Position numbers and translations under genes: made by a program | Shown here: positions 12,029 through 20,639 of the stretch, piece after piece | Layout: each line of letters opens with the position of its first letter | Position numbering within the stretch: the first letter of the stretch is position 1 | Notes under the pieces: generated by a model | Databases searched by the model: none | What the model was told of the DNA's origin: nothing | What the model saw: only the letters and a program-made list of their open reading frames with translations | IMG/VR virus record: IMGVR_UViG_3300018080_000571 | Coordinates: 1-24,719 of that record | Source: a virus | Reading direction: 5' to 3' (one strand) | Length of the DNA stretch: 24,719 nucleotides

Positions 12029-12941
12029 ACAACAAACATGGGATAACCGGTTGCTTGCAGCAGAAACTCCAGAATTAATTCATGGATTCGCTGCAATGTA
12101 CAGAAATATGCCTAAAAATGGTGGCCGTTTCTTGCGTTCAAGCAGATATGAACTCTTACCAACTAGCCCAGTTCCTCTTGGAAATACGGGTGTTACACCT
12201 CCGGCGGTAACTCCAGATAGAGTAGATATTGATGTTCAAATGCAATTTTATGGTCAATACGTAATTTTAAATGAGCAATGTACGCTCCAAAACCAAGATC
12301 CCGCGCTCACGGCCGTAACAGAGCGTCTTGGTGTATCCATGCGTATGACTGAAGATGAATTGACTCGTGATATGCTGGCAGCCAGCGCAGGGTTCATAAA
12401 CTGCGTCGGCGGCGGAAATGGAGATAATCCTACAGAAATCACCGCTTCAGATTGTGCAGTTGCATACCAGGCCTTGCGTAGTAATAACGCAAAGACGGTT
12501 GCAACAAACATTGAAGGCGCGGATAAGTTTGGTACTTCTCCAATTAGAAATTCTTATTTGGCGATGTGTGACTCTGACTTGTCTACAGATATCCAGAATG
12601 TAAATGGATTTGTACATGCTGCGCAGTATCCACAACAGGCAAATATTCGCCCAAGTGAGTGGGGTAATGTACAGAACTTGCGCTTCTTCACATCGAGTGT
12701 TGGATCAATAACAACTGCAGCTTCTGCTGCCGGTGCTGATGTTTATAACATCTTTGTCACTGGTATGGAAGCGTACATGCTGGTTGATCAAGAATCTTAT
12801 GGAAATCATTTTGTGTACTTGCCACCTGAATTTTCTGGGCCTCTAGCGCTAAATGCGTCGGTGGGATGGAAGATGTCGTTTGCAAGTACAATCACAAATG
12901 ACCTTTGGGTTCTTAATCTTCGCACAACGCGTCGATTCTAA
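12029..12941 (+). CDS. Major capsid protein, exon 2 (N4-gp56 family)
   Basis: Joined to exon 1 (11250-11287) this gives a 316-residue coat protein. Family features are clear: SPVPLGNTGVTPPA (spliced residues about 73-86), a VDIDVQMQFYGQYVILNEQ segment, TEDELTRDMLAASA, GADKFGTSPI and the C-terminal SVGWKMSFASTITNDLWVLNLR. The protein forms the icosahedral shell by the HK97 fold. Read without splicing, the frame could be taken to begin at TTG 12051, which would lose the N-terminal arm; no ribosome binding site supports that start. The upstream in-frame stop is TAG 11997-11999, inside the intron. Next downstream gene follows at 14 bp. Confidence 0.92.
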
Positions 12942-12955
12942 TAAAGGAGATTATT

Positions 12956-13948
12956 ATGTCGATGGATAACACTATAATCCAGCAAGGTTCATTTACTGCT
13001 GATGGTAATGATCATTACATAGTACTCAGATCAGATATTGACTGGATAAAAGTCTATAATCTTACGCAAGCTGATGCAGCAAATAATGGTTATGGATTTG
13101 AGTATTACTGGCAACGTGGTATGACCGATGGTCGTGGTATGTTGTGGTATCATCCTGCAGGCGATCAGACTGTTGCAGTTGATCAAATTGCTGCAGGTGG
13201 CGGATTCTTTTATGTTGATTCTTCAGATACTGATCCTGATGCTGCGATTATCTTGAATGGTGCATTTGCAACTAATGCCACACAACCTGTAGTTTCAACC
13301 GGTAATACAGCAGGTTTGGCAACCGGTTCGATAGTACGTTTATCTGGAACAACAGCTGCAGAATCGCTTTCCGGTTGGGATTTCGAGATAGACACAGTTA
13401 TAGCAAACACGTCATTCAGAATGCGTTATGCAATGGCTAATGCGCCTGGTGCAGCAGCAACTGCCGGATATTATCGAAGAGTACCATTTGATCCGATTTT
13501 CTATCCACGCTGGAGAAACATTGTAAATATCACACAAGCAAATCCAGCTGTGATAACAACATCAGTTCAACATGGATATACCGTTGGACAAAAGATCAGG
13601 ATTAGTCTTCCAGATGCAAACTTTGGCATGACTGAAATCAACGGTCTTCGTGCAACTGTGACTGCAGTTACAGCCAGCACAATAACAACTGATATTGATG
13701 CAAGCGCGTTCACCGCATTTGCATTTGCATTACCTGCAACTGTTCCATTTACCATGCCTAGCGTCGTACCGGTCGGTATGGATACGGGCGTTGCCCTGTC
13801 TGGTGCAGTCGATCTACTTGCTGATGCAAAATATAACACTGCTTATATTGGCATGCAGCTTAAAGGTGGAACTGTTGGACCTGCAGGAAATAATAATGAT
13901 GAAGTTTACTGGGTAGCTGGTAAATCATTTAGCAATCTAGCAGAGTAA
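12956..13948 (+). CDS. Structural protein with two FCCH-like domains
   Basis: A 330-residue virion-type protein starts at ATG 12956, 5 bp after AAAGGAG. The N-terminal 100 residues look beta-rich and unassigned. About residues 109-161 and 191-253 are two beta modules of the same plan: PAVITTSVQHGYTVGQKIRI, then MTEINGLRATVTAVT and a final strand. This matches the FCCH-like domain (named for the ubiquitin-activating enzyme E1 domain) that recurs in phage head and tail proteins. The family is probably a decoration or head-tail joining component. The same module occurs in the products at 14433 and 16389. Position directly after the coat gene suggests a head-decoration or connector function; which one is not shown. 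Confidence 0.65.
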   Translation: MSMDNTIIQQGSFTADGNDHYIVLRSDIDWIKVYNLTQADAANNGYGFEYYWQRGMTDGRGMLWYHPAGDQTVAVDQIAAGGGFFYVDSSDTDPDAAIILNGAFATNATQPVVSTGNTAGLATGSIVRLSGTTAAESLSGWDFEIDTVIANTSFRMRYAMANAPGAAATAGYYRRVPFDPIFYPRWRNIVNITQANPAVITTSVQHGYTVGQKIRISLPDANFGMTEINGLRATVTAVTASTITTDIDASAFTAFAFALPATVPFTMPSVVPVGMDTGVALSGAVDLLADAKYNTAYIGMQLKGGTVGPAGNNNDEVYWVAGKSFSNLAE

Positions 13949-13960
13949 GTTAAGTAATTT

Positions 13961-13980
13961 GGGGCTCCTTCGGGAGCCTC
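13961..13980 (+). other. UUCG-capped hairpin between structural genes
   Basis: An 8-bp stem (13961-13968 with 13973-13980, one G-T pair) closes a TTCG loop, core GGCTCC-TTCG-GGAGCC. No T-run follows, so it more likely tunes mRNA stability or gives partial termination between the genes ending at 13948 and starting at 13996. Confidence 0.55.
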
Positions 13981-13995
13981 AATAAAAGGAGCATA

Positions 13996-14433
13996 ATGAT
14001 GCAAGTAAAACAAGCCGGAGAAATTTTAATTAACCCAACAGCTGAGTCACGATCAAAAAAGGTTGATATAGAGAAGTTGCGTAGGCGTGATAATCGTATA
14101 GTTAAAGGACGTTTTGTAAATTTTCTTTATCCCGGATCTGTAAAATCAATGATGTATCGTGCATATAAAGGTGACCCAGTAGTCAAATATAGTTTCCGTG
14201 ATGGAGAAATATATGAGATTCCGTTTGGTCTTGCGCGACATATAAACAATGATGTTGGTGAAAAGGAAAGTGAATATCTTTTGGATGCGGCAGGAAGGCC
14301 AAGTAAATTAGCAAACCGTCGTAAACGAACTTGTGCATTTGAAAGTCTGGATTTCATTGATTTTGAGTCTGAAGGACCTTCAAAGCATGAGACAACGATA
14401 ACCGACTTACCTCCACTTACTCAAGGAAAATAA
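13996..14433 (+). CDS. Structural-region protein, unknown function
   Basis: The 145-residue protein starts at ATG 13996 with AAAGGAG 4 bp upstream. It is hydrophilic and basic in the first half (SRSKKVDIEKLRRRDNR), followed by KYSFRDGEIYEIPFGLARHINN (about 65-86; a DGE-x-x-x-I-P strand-turn-helix) and a basic segment with ANRRKRTCAFES. It shares a one-base stop-start overlap (TAATG) with the next gene. The location in the head-tail gene block suggests a minor virion or head-completion protein. No family name is assigned. Confidence 0.62.
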   Translation: MMQVKQAGEILINPTAESRSKKVDIEKLRRRDNRIVKGRFVNFLYPGSVKSMMYRAYKGDPVVKYSFRDGEIYEIPFGLARHINNDVGEKESEYLLDAAGRPSKLANRRKRTCAFESLDFIDFESEGPSKHETTITDLPPLTQGK

Positions 14434-14789
14434 TGCCAGTATGGTACAGTGATCCCGATCCGGTATTCAGATATGCAATGCGTGTAGTAACTGGCATCAC
14501 CAATACAGAAAATGCTGTAATAACAACTTCTGTTGATCATGGTTATGATACAGGCCTGATCGTGAGATTGCATGTGCCAACGTATTATGGTATGCGTCAG
14601 ATAAACAAGAAAAGAGGTACTATTATTGTTTTAACTGATGATACATTTAGAATAGATATTGACACTACTAAGTACGATTCCTTCGCGGCCCCACCGTATT
14701 CACAATATTACTGGGAAACGGCGTATGTTGTGCCAATTGCTGTTACCGTTGATAATGATAGCTCGTTGGCTTTCAAAAATATCCTCTAG
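14433..14789 (+). CDS. Small structural protein with one FCCH-like domain
   Basis: This 118-residue protein is almost entirely one beta module: NAVITTSVDHGYDTGLIVRL, YGMRQINKKRGTIIVLTDD, TFRIDIDTTKY, the same pattern as the modules in the product of 12956-13948. It lacks the extra N-terminal domain of that protein. The start ATG overlaps the previous stop by one base, so it is translationally coupled. Family members sit in head-tail or tail-adaptor positions. Exact role is not determined. Confidence 0.65.
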   Translation: MPVWYSDPDPVFRYAMRVVTGITNTENAVITTSVDHGYDTGLIVRLHVPTYYGMRQINKKRGTIIVLTDDTFRIDIDTTKYDSFAAPPYSQYYWETAYVVPIAVTVDNDSSLAFKNIL

Positions 14790-14797
14790 GAGAGATA

Positions 14798-15808
14798 ATG
14801 AGTGCAACACTTGCCGATATACAGACAAAAGTACGTCGTTTAACCCGTTCACCATCTATATCGCAAATATCTGATGCGGATCTGAAAACATATATAAACG
14901 ATTTTATTCTGTATGACATGCCAGAGCATCTGCGTTTGTTTACTTTTAGGCGTGTTTTAAAATTTTATACATCTCCATATATTGATGAATATCCAACAAA
15001 TACGATCAATGCAGATGATCCACTGTATAACTTTAAAAATGCATACATAACATCACATGATCCAATTTATATTGCTGGAAAATTGGCATATTTCACGCAA
15101 TCTCGGATGAACTTCTACAGTTTGTTTATTCAGAATCAACAAAAGTATCAAATTGGAACTGGTGATGGTGCAACCACGTTATATACTGGAACTTTAGCAC
15201 ATCCGCTAATCCAAAAAAGTGTTTTGTTTACATCCTATGATGCAAATGGGGCCGCAATCGTACTAAAAGATGTTCCGCAAATCGACGGCGTAACTGGTAT
15301 TGCTACGTTATTAGGTGATTTATATGTGCCAGATGACACTTCAGCTAGTCTTGGAACAATAAACTATAAGACTGGTGATTATTCGCTAACATTCCCAGTC
15401 GCTCCTGATGCCAGCGCTGAGATTTATGCGCAATATGTGACACATACACCTGGATTGCCAACGTCTGTTTTGTATTTTAATAATACCTTTTTCTTGCGGC
15501 CAGTTCCTGATATTAGCTATGAAGTTAAAGTTGAGACATATGTCAGGCCAGATGCGCTTGTTAATGATGCAGATTATCCTGAATTAGAGCAGCATTGGCA
15601 GTATATATCGTATGGCGCTGCAAAGAAAATCTTTGAAGATCGTATGGATATGGAATCAGTACAGTTAATTACTCCTGAATTTGAAAAGCAACAAGAGTTA
15701 TGCGAAAGACGTACTCTTGTGCAGACCATGAACGAACGTGCTTCAACAATTTATACGGAACAAGTAAAACCAAGTGCCAGTTCATGGAGCTGGTTTAGTA
15801 ATCCATAG
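14798..15808 (+). CDS. Head-tail connector or tail structural protein (candidate)
   Basis: The 336-residue protein begins with a helical segment of about 50 residues (LADIQTKVRRLTRSPSISQISDADLKTYIND) resembling the helical start of short-tail head-completion and adaptor proteins, then a long beta-rich region (about 110-235), and ends with an E-rich helical stretch (PELEQHWQYISYGAAKKIFED) and a Trp-containing tail. ATG 14798 is preceded by AGGAGAG. The order capsid, small structural genes, this gene, then nozzle-like protein fits an adaptor ring under the portal. The assignment rests on position and secondary-structure pattern. Confidence 0.55.
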   Translation: MSATLADIQTKVRRLTRSPSISQISDADLKTYINDFILYDMPEHLRLFTFRRVLKFYTSPYIDEYPTNTINADDPLYNFKNAYITSHDPIYIAGKLAYFTQSRMNFYSLFIQNQQKYQIGTGDGATTLYTGTLAHPLIQKSVLFTSYDANGAAIVLKDVPQIDGVTGIATLLGDLYVPDDTSASLGTINYKTGDYSLTFPVAPDASAEIYAQYVTHTPGLPTSVLYFNNTFFLRPVPDISYEVKVETYVRPDALVNDADYPELEQHWQYISYGAAKKIFEDRMDMESVQLITPEFEKQQELCERRTLVQTMNERASTIYTEQVKPSASSWSWFSNP

Positions 15809-15817
15809 GAGGTAATT

Positions 15818-16387
15818 ATGCCGGTATACAATGTCACACCAAATGCGGCTGATCGAATTAGCGAGACACAAGATCCAATTAAAACAAATTTCGCTTCAAT
15901 TGGTACGGTTGTTGCGGTAAATCATAATGCTATTGATGGTGCGAATGCAGGGATGCATAAATTCCTTCAAATGCCAGAACAGGGCGCTGCGCCGACAACC
16001 GCCGCAAATACTGGTGCAATTTATACAAAGGTTGGAGCAGACTCGGCTGTTACAGAATTAGCTTTCAGGAGAGAAGGCGATGGATCAGTCATTGAGATGA
16101 CAGCTAAAGGCGCAAGTTGGACATGGTTACCTTCAGGTATTTTGATGCACTGGGGACAAAATTCATGGACGGGTACTCAAACTGCGATCGCTGCAAATGC
16201 TGGTCCCAAATTTACAACCGTTTATTCAGTCTTACTAACTCCAACTAATGGTTTTCCGAATGGTCTTATACGATTTGTTTCCGCAACCGTTATTCCGGGA
16301 ACGCGCGTTGATTTAGAGTGTCGAGGGTTCGATCTAAATAATGCTGATGCTGCTGCACAAGCAAAATATCTAATAATCGGAGTTTAA
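15818..16387 (+). CDS. Tail fibre-like structural protein
   Basis: This 189-residue protein has the layout of a small phage fibre or its capping domain. The start (SETQDPIKTNFASIGTVVAVNH) resembles the helix that organises trimers, a middle part ends in FRREGDGSVIEMT, and the C-terminal half begins LPSGILMHWGQNSWTGTQ, a common strand entrance of small fibre tips, then alternating strands to the last residue. AGGAGG precedes ATG 15818. It is followed one base later by the 746-residue tail gene. It may be a small fibre, a nozzle plug or a decoration component. Confidence 0.6.
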   Translation: MPVYNVTPNAADRISETQDPIKTNFASIGTVVAVNHNAIDGANAGMHKFLQMPEQGAAPTTAANTGAIYTKVGADSAVTELAFRREGDGSVIEMTAKGASWTWLPSGILMHWGQNSWTGTQTAIAANAGPKFTTVYSVLLTPTNGFPNGLIRFVSATVIPGTRVDLECRGFDLNNADAAAQAKYLIIGV

Positions 16388-16388
16388 T

Positions 16389-18629
16389 ATGCCACGAAAT
16401 GCTTTTTTAGTTGGTCCATATGAATCCGGATTTGTAAATGCAGTCAAGCCATACGCACTACCGGAAGATGCATTTAATAGAATGGAAAATGCATACGTAT
16501 GGCGTGGCCATGTGAAAAAGCGTTTTGGAAGCAGATTATTTACCAGCACTGCTGGCGTTGCATATGAGCATTTAAATTCACGACTGCGTGTTGCTCTGAC
16601 AAATGCGGGTACAGGCGCAGCAGTTGTTACAGATGGAACAGGCGCCGCAGCTGATACAGTTCCTGGGGCTAAGTTTAATGTCGGGCAAATGTTTTCCATT
16701 GGAACTACGCTATATACCGTCTATCAAAATGGAGCAATGCATAAAACTGATGGAACGACTACAGCAACGTTTAATACTGGAACAGGTGCGTTTGTTTTTG
16801 CTGGAGCGCCCATAAATACCCAAGTGTATTGGTATCCAGCTGATCCGGTAATGGGGATAACACAGTATGAAGCAACAGACATTAATGATGAGCCTACTTT
16901 TGCCTTTGATACTCAGTTTGCCTATCAACGAGCAGGTGGTGCTTGGTCTCGGCTTGGAGCCGGTATATGGACTGGGAGCGACTCACAATTTTTCTGGGCC
17001 ACAAATTATCGCGGAGCTGCAAATGATGATTACTATTTGTTCGTGGTAAATAATAACCGTGCAGATGGAATTAGTTATTGGACAGGTGCTGCATGGGCCA
17101 CTATTACTCCTCAGACAGCGTTAAATGTAGCAAATGCAGTTAATTATGTGCTTGAATCAGCGCGATTAATTATTGCTTTCAAGGATCGCTTAATAGCTCT
17201 TAACACTATTGAGACGGTTGATGATGGAGCGGCTAATCCAATTGATGTGATTTATCCACAGCGTGCTCGTTGGTGTAGAAATGGCGACCCAACAACTCCA
17301 ATAGGTGCCAATGGCAGTTGGTATGATGATATTCCGGGTCGTGGTGGATGGATAGATGCTCCAACAAAAGAAGCAATTATAACAGCACGTATCTTAAAAG
17401 ATCGTCTTTTAGTTTACTTTGAGCGTAGTACGTGGGAATTGGTATATACAGGCAACCAGGTATTGCCGTTTGTATGGCAAACAATTGATGCTGAACTTGG
17501 GGCAGAGTCAACATTTTCATCCATATTGTTGGATCGTACTGTTTTAGGTGTTGGCCAAAGTGGTATTCATCAAAGTGATGGTTTGCATGTAAGCCGTATT
17601 GATGACAAGATCCCGCAAGAAGTATTTAAAATCCATAATGATAATGTCGGTGTTGAGCGGGTTGCGGGTGTGCGTGATTATAATACCGAAATGGCATATT
17701 GGGCTTTTCCTGATGCAACATATGGTGGAACATATCCAAACCGTGTATTGGTCTACAATTATAAAAACAATTCATGGTCGTTTAATGATGATGCAATAAC
17801 CGCTTTTGGATATTATCAAAACGTTGATGATATGACATGGGGAACATGTCCATACACATGGGAAGAGTTTGATCGTTTATGGCGATCAGGATTAAACCAA
17901 AGTTTGACCAGAAATGTGCTTGCGGGAAATCAAGAAGGTTTTACGTTTATAATTGACTCTACAAAGAATTCAAATGCAGCAGCGTTGCAAATCACTGATA
18001 TGGATATAACTGTATTGCCGTTGATTAACTTGACGGTTATCAATCATAATTTGCGTCAAGGTGATTATGTATTAATCGAGTTTGTTCAGGGTATTACCAA
18101 TGTTAACGATGTTATTTATGAAGTTGTTAGCGCAGATGCGAGTGTTCCAAATACGTTAACCGTTCGTTCAACTCCAGATATAACAACAGCAGCTGGAGCA
18201 TATACTGGTGGTGGTATGATATCGCGCGTAAGTAAAATAGATCTACTGACAAAGCAATTCAACTTTTACAAAAGCGATGTTCGCATGGCTATTGATAAAG
18301 TTATCTTTGATGTGGATAAAAGTTCAGCTGGCCAGCTTTATGTAAATTTCTTTACTTCAACTTCCAGTGAAAATATGGCTACAACGGCAGTCGCAAATGG
18401 TACTGCAGTTGGTTCGTATGATCTAGATACAAGTCCGTATGCATTATATCCACAAGAAGACGCACAAAATCGCCTTGTAAGGCCTGTTTATTTGCAAGCT
18501 GAAGGTGATTGCATCCAGTTGCAATTAACGTTCACTGAGAGCCAAATGTATGATCTTGATAATATGCGAAGTGCGTTTGAATTAAACTCTATGACTTTTT
18601 ACGCTACTCCGACTTCGACCAGATATTAA
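16389..18629 (+). CDS. Large tail protein, nozzle-like, with FCCH-like insert
   Basis: At 746 residues this is the biggest tail protein in the window. The first residues (MPRNAFLVGPYESGFVNAVKPYALPEDAFNRMENAYVWRG, read in part) recall the extended arm of podoviral nozzle or stabilisation proteins, with a conserved R-x-G-x-x-x-x-RFG end. The body is beta-rich with repeated W and Y blades, consistent with a propeller-like nozzle. About residues 535-605 hold a further FCCH-like module (LTVINHNLRQGDYVLIEF, then VNDVIYEVVSAD). GGAG precedes ATG 16389. A ring-forming nozzle below the adaptor is the best reading; identity with P22 gp10 or T7 gp12 relatives is not proved. Confidence 0.6.
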   Translation: MPRNAFLVGPYESGFVNAVKPYALPEDAFNRMENAYVWRGHVKKRFGSRLFTSTAGVAYEHLNSRLRVALTNAGTGAAVVTDGTGAAADTVPGAKFNVGQMFSIGTTLYTVYQNGAMHKTDGTTTATFNTGTGAFVFAGAPINTQVYWYPADPVMGITQYEATDINDEPTFAFDTQFAYQRAGGAWSRLGAGIWTGSDSQFFWATNYRGAANDDYYLFVVNNNRADGISYWTGAAWATITPQTALNVANAVNYVLESARLIIAFKDRLIALNTIETVDDGAANPIDVIYPQRARWCRNGDPTTPIGANGSWYDDIPGRGGWIDAPTKEAIITARILKDRLLVYFERSTWELVYTGNQVLPFVWQTIDAELGAESTFSSILLDRTVLGVGQSGIHQSDGLHVSRIDDKIPQEVFKIHNDNVGVERVAGVRDYNTEMAYWAFPDATYGGTYPNRVLVYNYKNNSWSFNDDAITAFGYYQNVDDMTWGTCPYTWEEFDRLWRSGLNQSLTRNVLAGNQEGFTFIIDSTKNSNAAALQITDMDITVLPLINLTVINHNLRQGDYVLIEFVQGITNVNDVIYEVVSADASVPNTLTVRSTPDITTAAGAYTGGGMISRVSKIDLLTKQFNFYKSDVRMAIDKVIFDVDKSSAGQLYVNFFTSTSSENMATTAVANGTAVGSYDLDTSPYALYPQEDAQNRLVRPVYLQAEGDCIQLQLTFTESQMYDLDNMRSAFELNSMTFYATPTSTRY

Positions 18630-18655
18630 TGCGTGCAGTCTTTCAACTACACGCA
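18630..18655. terminator. Hairpin between convergent tail genes
   Basis: TGCGTG (18630-18635) and CACGCA (18650-18655) pair, with three further pairs inside after one mismatch. It lies right after the plus-strand gene's stop and downstream of the convergent minus-strand fibre gene. No U-run follows on either strand, so termination strength is uncertain. Confidence 0.4.
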
Positions 18656-18694
18656 CAAAAAGGGAGGAGGGTTAGGCTTATAAATAAAGCTAAA

Positions 18695-19228
18695 TCAGGC
18701 CTTGATATACTCGACGACTACGTGTGATTTTGTATAAGCAGCATAATTCGCAGCGGTTGTTATGGATACGTTTGCCGCAGTAATTTGTACTTCAATATTA
18801 TTTGCTAACACTGTAGACGAATATGGCAATGGTATGCCGCCCGGAATTGTGGGATTAGTTGCACATCCATAAATTCGCGTGAAAACAAAAGCGTTCGTTA
18901 AGTTTATGTTGTGTGCAACGGTTTTATTTGCAGCGTTTGGCAACGCGCCACAATCTATTACCTTTCTAAAAACCTGTCGATAGGTGGCAGGAGCAGACGT
19001 ATGACTATTAACCACAGAATAATCAGGATAAAAGAGCTGTCCATTTACAAATTCCTCCTGTGCATAATATCCAGAATCTTTAATATTAAGTGCTAATATC
19101 AAGTTGTTGAAATTCTGACGCAATCTAACGGTGAAATCTTCTGAATTAACATTTGATCTACCAAGATCATAAATTTGCGTAGTTCCAACAAATTGGCCCG
19201 GATTTACTTCATTTGGATATGACGCCAT
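18695..19228 (-). CDS. Tail-fibre-like protein encoded on the opposite strand
   Basis: The 177-residue product looks like a phage fibre: the N-terminal half (VGTTQIYDLG, then VRLRQNFNNLILALNIKDSGYY) is a common virion-attachment helix of such proteins, and the C-terminal half (KVIDCGALPNAANKTVAHNI, then a strand-rich end VVVEYIKA) is a typical small receptor-binding or trimer-tip fold. It is the only structural gene on the minus strand. A weak purine-rich site precedes ATG 19228. It sits between the nozzle-like and ejection genes. Separate transcription from its own promoter must be assumed; none was recognised. Receptor binding or decoration are both possible. Confidence 0.6.
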   Translation of the reverse strand: MASYPNEVNPGQFVGTTQIYDLGRSNVNSEDFTVRLRQNFNNLILALNIKDSGYYAQEEFVNGQLFYPDYSVVNSHTSAPATYRQVFRKVIDCGALPNAANKTVAHNINLTNAFVFTRIYGCATNPTIPGGIPLPYSSTVLANNIEVQITAANVSITTAANYAAYTKSHVVVEYIKA

Positions 19229-19328
19229 AACTCATTTCCCATTCGGTTAAAATTCGATCTACACTTTAATCGAGATCTCACAGGGTAGCTTCCTGTACTA
19301 TAGTAAAATTTTTAAAAGAGGTAAAAAT
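19229..19328. other. Divergent gap between fibre-like gene and ejection gene
   Basis: It contains the palindrome GAGATCTC (19272-19279) and a small stem ACAGG / CCTGT (19280-19284, 19292-19296). AGAGG at about 19316-19320 serves the plus-strand gene. Both promoters might lie here, but I could not fix either. Confidence 0.35.
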
Positions 19329-20006
19329 ATGGCCTTAGGAACAATAACAGCATTCGCAGTTCCAGCACTTGCAAGTTTATTAGGTAGTTGGTTGTCTGGT
19401 AGGAATAAATCTGGTACACCACAAAATCCACAACTTATGAACCAGCAAAATCCACAAGGGTTTCCGCAATATCAATTGCCTAATGGTGGAACTGCAGTTG
19501 GTCTACCAAATTTCAATCCACAACAAATGTCTATGTTAAGCCAATTGGGATCTAGTGGGTTGAGCGGCCTACAAAGTTTGCAAGGTCTTGGAAGTTTGCC
19601 AAGCGCAAGTTTTGCGCCAATTGAACAAGCAGCACGTTCTCAGTTTCAGCAACAAACCGTTCCTGGAATTGCAGAACAATTTACAGGGGCTGGTGCAGGA
19701 GGCCAACGTTCAAGCGCATTTACAAATGCTTTAGGGGCAGCAGGTGCAGGTCTTGATGAAAGGCTTGCAGCGATGAAGCAAGGTTTTAACATGCAAGAAC
19801 GCCAGCAATTAGTCGGAGAACGTGGACAAGAAATTAATCGCTTGATGAATATGTTGAAGTTTGGACTTACACCACAATATTCATATCAAGGATTTCAACG
19901 ACAACCTGGGTTTGGCGAGAGCTTAGTGACTGCTGCAGCACCAGGTGCAATTAAACAAGGTATTAAATATGGAATCCCAGAATTGATGAAATATTTAGGG
20001 GGTTAA
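19329..20006 (+). CDS. Probable ejected internal virion protein, small
   Basis: The 225-residue protein opens with a hydrophobic stretch (ITAFAVPALASLLGSWL, about 5-21), then is rich in Gln, Gly and Ser, including FAPIEQAARSQFQQQTVPG and an LGAAGAGLDERLAAMKQGF helix. It ends with a hydrophobic-amphipathic helix. This composition is typical of podoviral internal proteins that leave the virion with DNA and form a channel through the envelope. It is first in a three-gene set with the 20009 and 20640 genes, spaced by 2 and 1 bp. Position between tail and fibre genes is the family's usual one. Confidence 0.6.
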   Translation: MALGTITAFAVPALASLLGSWLSGRNKSGTPQNPQLMNQQNPQGFPQYQLPNGGTAVGLPNFNPQQMSMLSQLGSSGLSGLQSLQGLGSLPSASFAPIEQAARSQFQQQTVPGIAEQFTGAGAGGQRSSAFTNALGAAGAGLDERLAAMKQGFNMQERQQLVGERGQEINRLMNMLKFGLTPQYSYQGFQRQPGFGESLVTAAAPGAIKQGIKYGIPELMKYLGG

Positions 20007-20008
20007 TA

Positions 20009-20638
20009 ATGGCTATAAAATGGGCACCATTTCAACCATCTATGGGACAAAACATTGGATCTGCAATTGGAGCAGGTTTAAGCGGTGGGCTTGAAGAGTT
20101 AGATAAAATGCGTACACAAGCACTTCAGGATCAGCAAATGGCAAGCAGTTTGCAGCCATTGTTTGAACAAATGGGTTTAAATCCAGAGTTAGCAACATCA
20201 TTTGTCAAGGCTCCGTATGCAGCACAACAACAGTTTCTTGCGCAACAAAAGCCTACCCCTCAATCGCCAGATTATCTTTCAAGCCCAGGATATAGGACGC
20301 AATTATTAAAAAATTTTGATAGAAGAATTAGGCGTACGTTAGGAAAGTTTAAAAATGCACCAGAAGTGTCAGAGCTTGCCTATGGAAAACTCAGTGAATT
20401 AATTAATAATGGAATACCAATTAATCAAGCTATGGATGAAGCGATACAGTTTTCCTTGCAACGTGGACAACGAGCTCCAGTAAAAGCTACGTCGAATAAA
20501 GAACAGGAGGCGCCCAAAAAGACGGCTGTGAAAACAAAAAAGCTTACGCCTAAAATTGTAGATAAGTTTTTAAAGAAAACAAATAATAACCCTAAAGAAG
20601 CGCGAGAGCTAGCAAGAAAAGCTGGTTACGAGGTATAA
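20009..20638 (+). CDS. Probable ejected internal virion protein, middle
   Basis: This 209-residue protein starts with a glycine-rich segment (MGQNIGSAIGAGLSGGLEEL, about 12-31), a pattern often found at the start of internal virion proteins, followed by Gln-rich helices and an NFDRRIRRTLGKFKNAPEV region. The last 60 residues are lysine-rich and helical (TPKIVDKFLKKTNNNPKEAREL). It starts 2 bp after the upstream stop and ends 1 bp before the next start, so the three are tightly coupled. Its role in ejection is inferred from gene order and composition. Confidence 0.58.
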   Translation: MAIKWAPFQPSMGQNIGSAIGAGLSGGLEELDKMRTQALQDQQMASSLQPLFEQMGLNPELATSFVKAPYAAQQQFLAQQKPTPQSPDYLSSPGYRTQLLKNFDRRIRRTLGKFKNAPEVSELAYGKLSELINNGIPINQAMDEAIQFSLQRGQRAPVKATSNKEQEAPKKTAVKTKKLTPKIVDKFLKKTNNNPKEARELARKAGYEV

Positions 20639-20639
20639 A

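Noticed and set aside
12051-12941. Capsid gene starting at TTG 12051
   Set aside because: No ribosome site precedes it, and the family N-terminus is found in exon 1 once the group I intron is removed; the exon 2 frame is open from the splice site at 12029.
18656-18672. Strong ribosome-site-like GGGAGGAGG after the large tail gene
   Set aside because: No start codon follows at a suitable distance; the nearest is a TTG about 30 bp away opening only a very short frame inside the minus-strand gene.
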